A stretch of DNA of 8,837 nucleotides, taken from NCBI GenBank assembly GCA_947631755.1, contig CANRMO010000092.1:1-8837 (forward strand). The letters are read 5' to 3'. Positions within the stretch are counted from its first letter, which is position 1. The number at the start of each line of letters is the position of its first letter. Under the pieces are notes generated by a model that ran no database searches, was not told the DNA's origin, and saw only the letters and a list, made by a program, of their open reading frames with translations. A program made the position numbers and the translations under genes. Shown in pieces: positions 1 through 6,552 of the stretch. Origin of the DNA: an uncultured Lachnospiraceae bacterium. Its GTDB lineage: Bacteria; Bacillota; Clostridia; Lachnospirales; Lachnospiraceae.

Positions 1-419
1 GTTTTGCTTTCGGGGGCGATGAGGAGGATGAGAGTGTCTTTGACCGCACGGTGGAAGTAATCATGAAAGCGAAAATTGACTTGCCGAGGTATTCTATCCT
101 GACGCCGTTCCCCCGGACAGCGTTTTATGCGCAGCTTGAGAGAGAGGGGCGCATTGTGGAGCGGAACTGGGCGATGTATGATGTGCAGCACTGCGTCTAT
201 CAGCCGAAGCAGATGACGAAAGAGCAATTGGAGGAGGGAACTGACCGGGCGTGGCGCACGACCTATTCCAACGGCAACATTATGAGACGGCTCGCGCCGT
301 TCCGTCACAGCCCGTGGCTCTCGATACCGCTGAATCTCGGTTACAAAGGGTACGCGGATAAGTGGCACAAATTTACGAGGGAAGTGATGTGCGACAACTC
401 AGATATTCCGGTGATCTGA
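1..419 (+). CDS. B12-binding radical SAM protein, C-terminal part (5' truncated by window)
   Basis: The reading frame is open from base 3, giving 138 residues up to TGA at 417-419; the true start lies left of the window. The first visible residues (FAFGGDEEDESVFDRTVE) match the late barrel segment of B12-binding radical SAM enzymes, which often read F-x-F-G-x-D-x-D-D-x-x-x-x-x-x-x-V-E. This is followed by a 'TPFPRTAFYAQLEREGRI' strand-loop like the 'PFPGTALYERL' of the downstream paralogue, and a tail of the type found after the barrel in these enzymes. The cobalamin domain and the CxxxCxxC cluster motif would be outside the window, so the class is inferred from the C-terminal half only. The family uses cobalamin and a [4Fe-4S] cluster for radical methylations or rearrangements in the cytoplasm. 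The substrate is unknown. A GTG at 51 is in frame but internal and should not be taken as the start. Confidence 0.85.
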   Translation, partial: FAFGGDEEDESVFDRTVEVIMKAKIDLPRYSILTPFPRTAFYAQLEREGRIVERNWAMYDVQHCVYQPKQMTKEQLEEGTDRAWRTTYSNGNIMRRLAPFRHSPWLSIPLNLGYKGYADKWHKFTREVMCDNSDIPVI

Positions 420-430
420 TTACATAATTA

Positions 431-476
431 TTGTAAGGGCTCCCTGGAATAATGCGTTGTAAGGCCGCCCTGGAAT
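431..476. repeat. 20-bp imperfect direct repeat, two copies with a 26-bp period
   Basis: The gap between the two radical SAM genes contains two copies of a 20-bp unit, at 431-450 and 457-476. Each copy begins TTGTAAGG and ends CCCTGGAAT, and 18 of 20 positions are identical. Each copy has a small internal dyad (AGG...CCT). The second copy runs directly into the GAGG ribosome binding site of the next gene. This could be a regulator binding pair, or the remains of a short tandem duplication. Nothing here proves function. Confidence 0.6.
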
Positions 477-487
477 GAGGATTGAGT

Positions 488-1819
488 ATGAAAGTTACGT
501 TTATTCTGCCGGCGATCGGCAAGAAAAAAGGAAAGAAATATATAGGAACCTGGAAGATGGAGCCGCTCACGATTGCGGTGTTAAAAGCACTCACGCCGCC
601 GGAGGTGGAGACGGAGCTGTTCGATGACAGGATCGAGCTGATTGACTATGATACGCCGACTGACCTGGTGTGTATCACAGTGGAGACTTACACGGCGAGG
701 CGGAGTTACCGGATTGCCGCCAGATTCCGCGAGAGGGGGATTCCCGTCGCTCTGGGCGGGTATCATGTGACGCTCTGTCCGGAGGAGGCGGCGGAATACT
801 GCGACAGCGTGATTGTCGGAAATGCCGAGACGGTATGGCGGCGCATGCTGGAGGATCTGCGGGAAGGGAAGCTGGCAGATTGCTATCAGGGCGGCGTGGG
901 CGAGTATGATATCCGGCCGGATAAGAGCATTTTTGCCGGAAAGAAATATCTGCCCGTCTCACTTGTTGAGACGGGGCGCGGGTGCTGTCATAGCTGTGAA
1001 TTTTGTTCCATCTCCAAATTCTACTGCAGCAAATATCATTGCCGGGAGCACAGTCTCATTGTCGATGATATCAGAGAATCCGAACATAAGTATACATTTC
1101 TGGTGGATGATAATCTCGTGGCGAACCGGGAAAATGCGATCCGCCTTTTCCGGGACATTGCCCCGCTCAAAATCAAGTGGGCGGGCCAGGGGACTCTCTC
1201 GATGGCGCGGGACACAGAGCTTCTCCGCGCGATGAAAGAGAGCGGCTGCGAAATCATTCTGATTGGATTTGAGAGTCTGGACAGAGAAAATCTCCGCCAG
1301 ATGAACAAGTCTTTTAACGATACGCTGGGGGAGCGGGACGAGCTGGTGAAGAGAATCCACGATGCGGGTATCGGTATCTACGCGACATTTGTGTTTGGTT
1401 ATGATAACGACGATGAGCGGACAGTGCATGACGCCGTGGAATTTGCGAAAAAACACAATTTTTATACGGCGGCGTTTAACCATCTTCTTCCCTTTCCCGG
1501 CACGGCGCTGTATGAGAGACTGCGGGGGGAGAACCGGCTGCTCTATGACAAGTGGTGGCTGGCAGAGGGCTATCATTACGGGGAGCTGGCATTTTATCCG
1601 CGCCTGCTCTCTCCGGATAAACTGAGCAGGCTCTGCCACGAGGCCAGGAAGGAATTCGCCGCGCCGCGCACGGTGCTGAGCCGCGGGTTCGCTTCACTCG
1701 GAAGGACGAGTCCGCTCATGTGGGGATTGTTCTGGGCGATGAATCTCCGCCTGGGAGAAGAGGTTGACCAGAAAATGAATGTGCCGATAGGAGAAAATCT
1801 TGATGAATTTCCAAAATGA
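488..1819 (+). CDS. B12-binding domain-containing radical SAM enzyme
   Basis: This 443-residue cytoplasmic enzyme is complete. Residues about 1-140 form a Rossmann-like cobalamin-binding domain, including an 'ALGGYHVTLCPEEA' segment at 88-102 and 'VGNAE' at 110-114. The usual DxHxxG cobalamin-ligand motif is not visible, as in many members of this group. The radical SAM barrel follows. Its cluster motif is C166-x3-C170-x2-C173, in 'GRGCCHSCEFC', and later barrel strands include 'FLVDDNL' (204-210), 'GFESLD' (260-265) and 'FVFGYDNDDE' (301-310). The tail after about 350 resembles that of the truncated upstream gene, so the two are tandem paralogues. I chose ATG 488 because GAGG (477-480) sits 7 nt upstream; the in-frame TTG at 482 is too close to it. 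The gene overlaps the acetyltransferase by 17 nt, implying cotranscription. The family does radical methylation, cyclisation or similar chemistry; the substrate cannot be predicted. Confidence 0.92.
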   Translation: MKVTFILPAIGKKKGKKYIGTWKMEPLTIAVLKALTPPEVETELFDDRIELIDYDTPTDLVCITVETYTARRSYRIAARFRERGIPVALGGYHVTLCPEEAAEYCDSVIVGNAETVWRRMLEDLREGKLADCYQGGVGEYDIRPDKSIFAGKKYLPVSLVETGRGCCHSCEFCSISKFYCSKYHCREHSLIVDDIRESEHKYTFLVDDNLVANRENAIRLFRDIAPLKIKWAGQGTLSMARDTELLRAMKESGCEIILIGFESLDRENLRQMNKSFNDTLGERDELVKRIHDAGIGIYATFVFGYDNDDERTVHDAVEFAKKHNFYTAAFNHLLPFPGTALYERLRGENRLLYDKWWLAEGYHYGELAFYPRLLSPDKLSRLCHEARKEFAAPRTVLSRGFASLGRTSPLMWGLFWAMNLRLGEEVDQKMNVPIGENLDEFPK

Positions 1820-2834
1820 CAGATATACGCTTCGGTTTGCGGACGAAACTGACGATGGGGGCATCCGTGAAATCTTTGAGAGCGGCAGTTTCCCGGGTGC
1901 GATGGAGGTAAAATTCCTGCGGGGAGAGAGTCCGTATAGATCGTTCCGGGCGGACGGGGACGAGGCGAAGATACTTATTATCCGCGACAACCGGGAGAAC
2001 CGGATGGCGGCGGTGGGAGGTGCGGTGCTCCGCAGGGAGTACATAAACGGAAAGGTGGAGCGGTGTGCGTATCTGACCGGACTTAAAGTGCATCCGGATT
2101 ACAGGGGAAAGCTCCCCTTTATCGTGAAAGCGTATGAGGTGTTGGGAAAAGAGCTGGCGCACTGTGGTTTTTGCTATACGACCGTACTCGACGGCAACGA
2201 GGAGGCGGTCAGGATGTTTGAGAAGCGCCGCAGGAATATCCCTCTTTACCGGTATATGGGCCACTATATGACATATTGTTTTCACGGAGGTAAGAGGTGC
2301 CTGGCGCTCGAGGTGGGTGATGTGAGAGGGTTTGACCGGGTGATGGAGACCTATTTTTCTGACATGAACCTTGTGCCGGCCAATTATCGCTATGCGGGAT
2401 TTGGCGACACAAAGTTTTACTGTGTCAGAGAGCAGGAAGAGATCACAGCCTGCTGTTTTGTGGGAGACCAGCAGCGCACAAAGCAGTACAAAATGTGTTC
2501 TTATGGCGGTATTTACAGGGCGGCCGCCAAACTTCCCACACAGTTTTTTGGATATCCGCAGTTTCCGAAACCGGGCAGTGTGATCGACCACGGTGTGATT
2601 TCCTATCTCTATGTCAGGAACAATGACTACAGGCTCTGCCGGGACTTCCTTTATTCTGTGGCGGCGGAGGCGGGTTTTTCCCTGCTGATCTGGGGTGCTT
2701 TTGAAAATCATCCACTGTGCGGCGCCCTTGGCCGCATGAAGACTGTGCACTATGGAAGCCGATTGTATGAGGTCGTGTGGGGGAAAACGGCAGGGGTGTC
2801 CGGAAGGATCGGGGTAGAAGCGGCACTGCTGTAG
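1803..2834 (+). CDS. GNAT-like N-acetyltransferase, two-lobed, with degenerate CoA loop
   Basis: This 343-residue protein has an N-terminal GNAT-like lobe. The best signal is 'YLTGLKVHPDYRGK' (90-103), the beta4 strand and start of the acetyl-CoA pyrophosphate loop, followed by a helix and 'TTVLDGNEEAVRMFEKR' (126-142), typical of the beta5/alpha4 part of the fold. The consensus loop R/Q-x-x-G-x-G/A reads R101-G-K-L-P-F, so both later glycines are missing and catalysis may be altered. The C-terminal half (about 165-327) looks like a second, more degenerate acyltransferase-type lobe ('ISYLYVRNNDYRLCRDFLYSVAAEAGFSLLIWG', listed here only by its ends I267 and G298). The ATG at 1803 follows AGGAG (1789-1793) with 9 nt spacing; an in-frame TTG at 1800 is also possible. 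It probably modifies the product or substrate of the preceding radical SAM enzymes, but that is inference from position. Confidence 0.78.
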   Translation: MNFQNDRYTLRFADETDDGGIREIFESGSFPGAMEVKFLRGESPYRSFRADGDEAKILIIRDNRENRMAAVGGAVLRREYINGKVERCAYLTGLKVHPDYRGKLPFIVKAYEVLGKELAHCGFCYTTVLDGNEEAVRMFEKRRRNIPLYRYMGHYMTYCFHGGKRCLALEVGDVRGFDRVMETYFSDMNLVPANYRYAGFGDTKFYCVREQEEITACCFVGDQQRTKQYKMCSYGGIYRAAAKLPTQFFGYPQFPKPGSVIDHGVISYLYVRNNDYRLCRDFLYSVAAEAGFSLLIWGAFENHPLCGALGRMKTVHYGSRLYEVVWGKTAGVSGRIGVEAALL

Positions 2835-2853
2835 GATATGAATTTATAAATCA

Positions 2854-2882
2854 TTGCGCCGTGTATCATTCTGTGATAAAAT
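2854..2882 (+). promoter_or_regulatory. Probable sigma-A promoter upstream of the Fic gene
   Basis: TTGCGC (2854-2859) and TAAAAT (2877-2882) are separated by 17 bp. The -10 matches TATAAT at five of six positions and is preceded by TGA, an extended -10 element. The -35 matches TTGACA only at its first three bases. The site lies 20 bp beyond the acetyltransferase stop and about 35-60 bp before the candidate Fic starts, in a locally AT-rich gap. No convincing intrinsic terminator was seen between the acetyltransferase stop and this site, so read-through from upstream is possible. Confidence 0.5.
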
Positions 2883-2910
2883 AAGTCCCAATAGATAAAA
2901 ATTTAGATAA

Positions 2911-2919
2911 AAGAAGGTG
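2911..2919 (+). promoter_or_regulatory. Ribosome binding site that decides the Fic start
   Basis: AAGAAGGTG closely matches the complement of the 16S rRNA 3' end (AAGGAGGTG, one mismatch). It covers the GTG at 2917, so that codon is unlikely to be used. ATG 2921 is only 3 nt beyond the AGAAGG core and opens an out-of-frame 8-codon ORF ending in TGA at 2945-2947. CTG 2926 is in frame at 8 nt spacing. The short ORF's stop overlaps the in-frame ATG 2944 as ATGA, so coupled reinitiation there is another possibility. Confidence 0.5.
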
Positions 2920-3588
2920 GATGCTCTGGAATCAAAATTTTCCATGACAAGAGAGGAAAATATATTTGTCGCCAAACGCAACATCATAGACTATATATGG
3001 AAAAGTGCAAAACTAGAGGGGCTGGGTGTGACCTATCCGGACACAGAGGCAATCTTTAATGGGATGCGGGCACCCAATGTCAAGGTGGAAGAGATTGTGG
3101 CGGTTAACAATCTGAAACATGCATGGCAGTTTCTACTTGACAATCTGGATGTTCCGTCAGACTATAATTATGTGTGCCATCTGAATAAAATTGTGGGTGG
3201 GGATAATCTGGTTATTAATGCCGGATTTATCCGTAAGGTTCCGGTATCCATTGGTGGTACTTCATGGAAACCGGATTTGCCTATTGAATCACAGATCAAA
3301 GAGGAAATCGCTGATGTTCTGGCGATAGAAGAACCAACAGAGCGCGCCATAACTCATATGCTGTATTTGATGAGAAAGCAGATGTTTCTGGATGGAAACA
3401 AGAGGACATCCATGCTGGCGGCAAATCAGATTATGATTGCGAATGGATGTGGCATCATCAGTATACCAATTGAACATCAGCCGGAATTCACAAGGTTGCT
3501 GGTTGAATTTTATGAATCCGGTGACATGGGGGAAATGAAAAACTTTGTATACGAGAACGGAATTGATGGAATTGATTTTGGATGTTAA
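2917..3588 (+). CDS. Fic-domain protein with catalytic His replaced by Gln
   Basis: Up to 223 residues (numbered here from GTG 2917). Fic proteins usually transfer AMP or another nucleotide or phosphate moiety to target proteins. The Fic motif H-x-F-x-D/E-G-N-x-R appears at 155-163 as Q-M-F-L-D-G-N-K-R, so the anion-binding loop (D159, G160, N161, R163) is kept but the catalytic His is Gln. The segment 'GFIRKVPVSIGG' (103-114) fits the target-docking flap. Near the N-terminus S30-AKL-E34-G35 matches the inhibitory-helix consensus [S/T]xxxE[G/N] of class II Fic proteins. There are no membrane segments. The start is uncertain. The strong ribosome binding site AAGAAGGTG (2911-2919) overlaps GTG 2917, whereas CTG 2926 is 8 nt beyond AGAAGG and ATG 2944 lacks its own site. 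The coordinates use the longest option. The gene is AT-rich compared with the left block. It is probably cotranscribed with the PepSY gene 31 nt downstream. Confidence 0.88.
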   Translation: MDALESKFSMTREENIFVAKRNIIDYIWKSAKLEGLGVTYPDTEAIFNGMRAPNVKVEEIVAVNNLKHAWQFLLDNLDVPSDYNYVCHLNKIVGGDNLVINAGFIRKVPVSIGGTSWKPDLPIESQIKEEIADVLAIEEPTERAITHMLYLMRKQMFLDGNKRTSMLAANQIMIANGCGIISIPIEHQPEFTRLLVEFYESGDMGEMKNFVYENGIDGIDFGC

Positions 3589-3619
3589 ATGTTTTTATAT
3601 TTTGAAAGGGGTTTTTCCG

Positions 3620-4315
3620 ATGAAAAAGATTATGATGACAGTAGCGGTGGTTTTTTGCGTGATACTGATGGCCCCGGCAACAGCAGAGGCAAAGAAGATC
3701 AGCAGTGCAGGAGCTGCAAAAAAATTAGCCCGTAACAAGGTGAAAGGGGCTGTTGTAACAGAGGTTGATACTGACTATGAAAATGGTGGACTGATTTATG
3801 AGGTAAGCCTTAACAAAGGAAGCCGTGAATATGGGCTTAATTACCGGGCATCGGATGGCAGGCTGGTACAGTACGAGTGGGAGATTGCTGATTTTACGGG
3901 TACTTCAAATGGGAAGAAACTGGCGAAGTCCCGGATAAAAAAACTTGCGAAAAAGTATGTAAAAAAGGCTAAGATCACACAAGTCTATTTAGATACAGAT
4001 GATAGCGGAGAAGAGTATAAAGTTACTATGAAAAAGGGAAATAAGACCCATCATCTTGTGTATGCTGCAGGAACAGGGAAGCTTATAGAATATAAGTGGA
4101 AAATTTCCAGCAAAAGCTCATCAAAAACAAAGTATATTGGTGTGGCTAAGGCAAAAAGTATAGCAAAGAAAAAAGTACCTGGCGGCACATGTGTTAAAGT
4201 GGAATTTGACAAAGATGATGGTGTGCCAGTTTATGAGGTTGAGATGGTGAAGGATAACCAGGAATATGAATTAACCATTCATGCCAAAACGGGAAAGATT
4301 CTCGAATATGATTAA
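3620..4315 (+). CDS. Secreted protein with three PepSY-like repeats
   Basis: This 231-residue protein begins with a typical signal peptide: positive residues K2-K3, a hydrophobic core at about 5-20, and a likely signal peptidase site AEA|KK after residue 24. The mature part is three PepSY-like repeats of about 60-70 residues, at roughly 27-88, 100-160 and 175-231. Each has a Lys-rich helix, a beta strand ending in 'YEVSL', 'YKVTM' or 'YEVEM', then a strand closing with G(R/K)(L/I)(V/I/L)(Q/E)Y. PepSY domains occur in secreted or membrane proteins and some act as protease inhibitors; a specific role here is unknown. The protein is strongly basic. ATG 3620 follows GAAAGGGG (3604-3611) with 8 nt spacing; a longer frame from TTG 3545 overlaps the Fic gene and lacks support. 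The gene is AT-rich like the Fic gene, and lies 25 nt before the lipoprotein gene. Confidence 0.82.
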   Translation: MKKIMMTVAVVFCVILMAPATAEAKKISSAGAAKKLARNKVKGAVVTEVDTDYENGGLIYEVSLNKGSREYGLNYRASDGRLVQYEWEIADFTGTSNGKKLAKSRIKKLAKKYVKKAKITQVYLDTDDSGEEYKVTMKKGNKTHHLVYAAGTGKLIEYKWKISSKSSSKTKYIGVAKAKSIAKKKVPGGTCVKVEFDKDDGVPVYEVEMVKDNQEYELTIHAKTGKILEYD

Positions 4316-4340
4316 CATTTTAAGGGAGGGGGTGACCGCG

Positions 4341-5972
4341 ATGAAACATATAAAGCATAAAACCCGTATACTCAGCAGGCTGTCTGCAGTCTCCCTGGTA
4401 GCAGTTATGTTACTGGCCGGATGCGGCCAGGCATTAAAAACAAAGGGAGAGAATCCTGCTGCAGTTAGCAGCTCTGCTGTGGGGACAGACGGGGACACGG
4501 CGGGGAAGAGAGCGGATGAATTGCCGATAGAAGCAAAAAAACAGCTGCGTGCCATAGCGGAGAACTGGAAGCAGTGGGACATGAGTTATCTGTCACGGCC
4601 CGGTGAGGACGCGGAAGTCGAGGAGAAGATGTCATGGGTTGATGATTTTGAATTTACGGTCACGGATCTGGATCAGGACGGCTATCTTGAGATTATGACG
4701 CTGGATATCCGTGGAAAGCAGTTTTTATCGGAATTTCACATATATGAAGTCACAGAGGACGGAAAAGGGCTGCAGAGATGGAAAGAGGCCGGGGCGGACG
4801 ATCTTGACCCGAAATGGCATGAGTACCCGATGACTGCATATTATGATGCACAGCAGAATTCCTGGCATTATTATCCCAGCCAGGGTGTGGGGGGCTGCCA
4901 TGATGGACAGGAGAATACGGTCCAGTATTTTGATATAGAGATGAAAAATAACGAGATCTATATGAAAAAGCTCGGCTGGGAAGTATATGATTGGGAAAAA
5001 GATTCTGACAGCCCGGCAGGGTACTGCGACGCAGAGGGAAAAGAAGTCGGGAAAGAGGCGTTTGACGAATTGTTGTCCGGTTATTACCGGGGCATGGAGA
5101 AGTATGAGGCCGTTTATAATTGGGATAATGTGTATTGTGACGGACCGGAGGACATAAAGTGGGATCCGGAAGATCTGAGTTTGCGCCTGGAGGAACTGTG
5201 GGTGGGGTCGGATATCCGGAAACCAGCCCGGGCAGAGGGCTGGGAGAGCAGGCTGTCAGAGGATGAGAAGAAACAGCTGCGGGCCATTGCCACGGATGGC
5301 GAATGGTATCCGGTCTTAGATAATTATGAGGTCAGGGAGAGCCAGATCGACAGCGATTACAGTCCGTTCTGGTATATGGTGACGGATCTGGACCGGGATG
5401 GAAAACTGGAGGTCATTTTATCGCTTAATACCTATCATGCCGGAACGGAGGTCTTTTATACAAAAGCTTTTGAGGTGTCGGGTAATGGAAAGAAATTAAA
5501 AGAATTAAAATTGATGGATGGGGATGGGGAAGAAAAATTCGGAAGTTTCGTAAATATGATTGGACAGAGTGAAGTGCCCACATACTGGGATGAAGATAAG
5601 AAGATCTGTTATTATCTGTTTGATAATTGTTACACAGACAGACGCTGTTCATCGGAAGATGACAGGATCACGTCGCCGATGGCGGTTTTCATGGAAAACA
5701 ACTGTCTGGCCGGGGAGGGCTGGGGAGGTTTTTTCGAACAGCTTGGTGATAAAACAACATATTATCTGGGAAGTGATTATGATTACAGAGAGGTTTCCCG
5801 GGAAGAATATGAAGAGAACCTGGCCGGGGAGTGTGCCGGGATGGAAAAAGGAAAGGTGTCCCTGGGATGGAAAGAGGCGTCGGCAGCAGTTCTGCGGCGG
5901 ATGAATGAGGATTATTTTTATGAGGAGCTGGCGGAGTCCTACCTGGAGTTTAAAGGGGAGCAGAGTTTATAA
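4341..5972 (+). CDS. Putative lipoprotein with two homologous halves and DxDxDG-type motifs
   Basis: This 543-residue protein has a lipoprotein signal peptide: basic residues 2-13, a hydrophobic stretch about 14-25, and lipobox L-A-G-C ending at C28. It should be anchored outside the membrane. The mature region is an internal duplication. Half one (about 66-262) and half two (about 310-510) share 'KKQLRAIA' (66-73 and 310-317), 'VTDLDxDGxLE' (107-117 and 347-357) and a closing block with 'GMEK' followed by a W (251-261 and 500-510). The D-x-D-x-D-G-like motif resembles EF-hand or FG-GAP calcium loops, so metal binding is plausible but not shown. No enzymatic motif was recognised. ATG 4341 lies 11 nt beyond GGGAGG (4324-4329); GTG 4332 is in frame but only 2 nt from it. 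The linker after C28 is rich in Ser, Ala and Gly. Confidence 0.82.
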   Translation: MKHIKHKTRILSRLSAVSLVAVMLLAGCGQALKTKGENPAAVSSSAVGTDGDTAGKRADELPIEAKKQLRAIAENWKQWDMSYLSRPGEDAEVEEKMSWVDDFEFTVTDLDQDGYLEIMTLDIRGKQFLSEFHIYEVTEDGKGLQRWKEAGADDLDPKWHEYPMTAYYDAQQNSWHYYPSQGVGGCHDGQENTVQYFDIEMKNNEIYMKKLGWEVYDWEKDSDSPAGYCDAEGKEVGKEAFDELLSGYYRGMEKYEAVYNWDNVYCDGPEDIKWDPEDLSLRLEELWVGSDIRKPARAEGWESRLSEDEKKQLRAIATDGEWYPVLDNYEVRESQIDSDYSPFWYMVTDLDRDGKLEVILSLNTYHAGTEVFYTKAFEVSGNGKKLKELKLMDGDGEEKFGSFVNMIGQSEVPTYWDEDKKICYYLFDNCYTDRRCSSEDDRITSPMAVFMENNCLAGEGWGGFFEQLGDKTTYYLGSDYDYREVSREEYEENLAGECAGMEKGKVSLGWKEASAAVLRRMNEDYFYEELAESYLEFKGEQSL

Positions 5973-5982
5973 AAGAACATCA

Positions 5983-5997
5983 AATTTTCACAAAATT
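5983..5997. repeat. Short AT-only inverted repeat before the zinc-ribbon module
   Basis: AATTTT (5983-5988) and AAAATT (5992-5997) form a perfect 6-bp dyad around CAC, 11 bp after the lipoprotein stop and about 100 bp before the next gene. It is operator-like in shape but too weak and short to act as a terminator. The rest of the gap (to 6096) turns GC-rich from about 6028 and has small CCGG repeats but no convincing promoter or terminator. Confidence 0.35.
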
Positions 5998-6096
5998 GGT
6001 GTAACATAGTAAGCCTATTCAAATTATCCGGGAAAATGGCCGGACAGGGGTCGTCTGCGCGGGAGACCGCGGGGGACTTCGGAATGGAGGATTGCT

Positions 6097-6531
6097 ATGA
6101 TGAACTGGCTGCGGCGTTTTATGTATGGGAGATACGGGGGCAATGACCAGCTCTCTATGTTTTTATTTGTCTTGTACCTTATCCTGCTCGTGCTTGGTTC
6201 GATTTTTCGCCGCGGGGTGCCGGGCAGCGGGCTTAGCGTGGCGGGGACGATATTGCAGACACTGTGCTGGGTTGTGGTGCTCTTTTATTTCTTTCGCTGT
6301 TTTTCAAAAAATATTTATAAGAGGAGTGCAGAGAATCAGAAATTTCTCAGAATGTGGTATCCGGTGCAGAATTATTTTAAGTTTCTGAAATTGTGTTTCC
6401 GGGAGAGAAACGGCGTGAAGAAACTGTACCGCTGTCCGAAGTGCCATCAGACGATCCGGGTGCCGAGAGGCCGGGGAAAGATTGCTATCACGTGTCCGAA
6501 ATGCCGGTTTGAGTTTATCAAAAAGACGTGA
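6097..6531 (+). CDS. Small membrane protein with C-terminal zinc ribbon
   Basis: This 144-residue protein has two predicted membrane segments, at about 20-36 and 47-67, joined by a short Arg/Gly-rich loop. A basic, aromatic stretch (about 70-110) follows. It ends in a zinc ribbon: C113-P-K-C116, then 16 residues, then C133-P-K-C136, spaced as in rubredoxin-like knuckles that bind one Zn. Both Cys pairs would be on the same side, probably cytoplasmic given the Arg/Lys-rich flanks. No catalytic motif is visible, so it may be an adaptor or a protein/RNA-binding membrane anchor. ATG 6097 is 6 nt after GGAGG (6086-6090); ATG 6100 is also in frame. It is the first gene of a four-gene cluster, 21 nt ahead of the DUF5685 gene. 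Confidence 0.85.
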   Translation: MMNWLRRFMYGRYGGNDQLSMFLFVLYLILLVLGSIFRRGVPGSGLSVAGTILQTLCWVVVLFYFFRCFSKNIYKRSAENQKFLRMWYPVQNYFKFLKLCFRERNGVKKLYRCPKCHQTIRVPRGRGKIAITCPKCRFEFIKKT

Positions 6532-6552
6532 GAGTAAAAAAGGGGTATACGA

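Noticed and set aside
959..1639. A 226-codon minus-strand frame opposite the radical SAM gene
   Set aside because: The + strand encodes an unmistakable CxxxCxxC radical SAM protein over the same bases; the antisense frame has no known motif.
1716..2750. A 344-codon open frame on the minus strand opposite the acetyltransferase gene
   Set aside because: It is a shadow frame of a well supported + strand gene. It has no recognisable domain, no convincing ribosome binding site noticed, and codon patterns expected from an antisense of GC-biased coding DNA.
3545..3619. N-terminal extension of the PepSY protein from TTG 3545
   Set aside because: It overlaps the end of the Fic gene and places the signal peptide inside the protein; ATG 3620 has a good ribosome binding site and gives a clean signal peptide.
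2917..4315. Classical toxin-antitoxin pair (Fic/Doc type) with the next gene as partner
   Set aside because: The downstream gene is a secreted PepSY protein, not a small antitoxin, and the Fic protein has its own inhibitory-type motif and lacks the catalytic His.
5996..6021. Possible promoter TTGGTG ... TATTCA before the zinc-ribbon gene
   Set aside because: The spacing is only 14 bp and both hexamers are weak, so it was not called.
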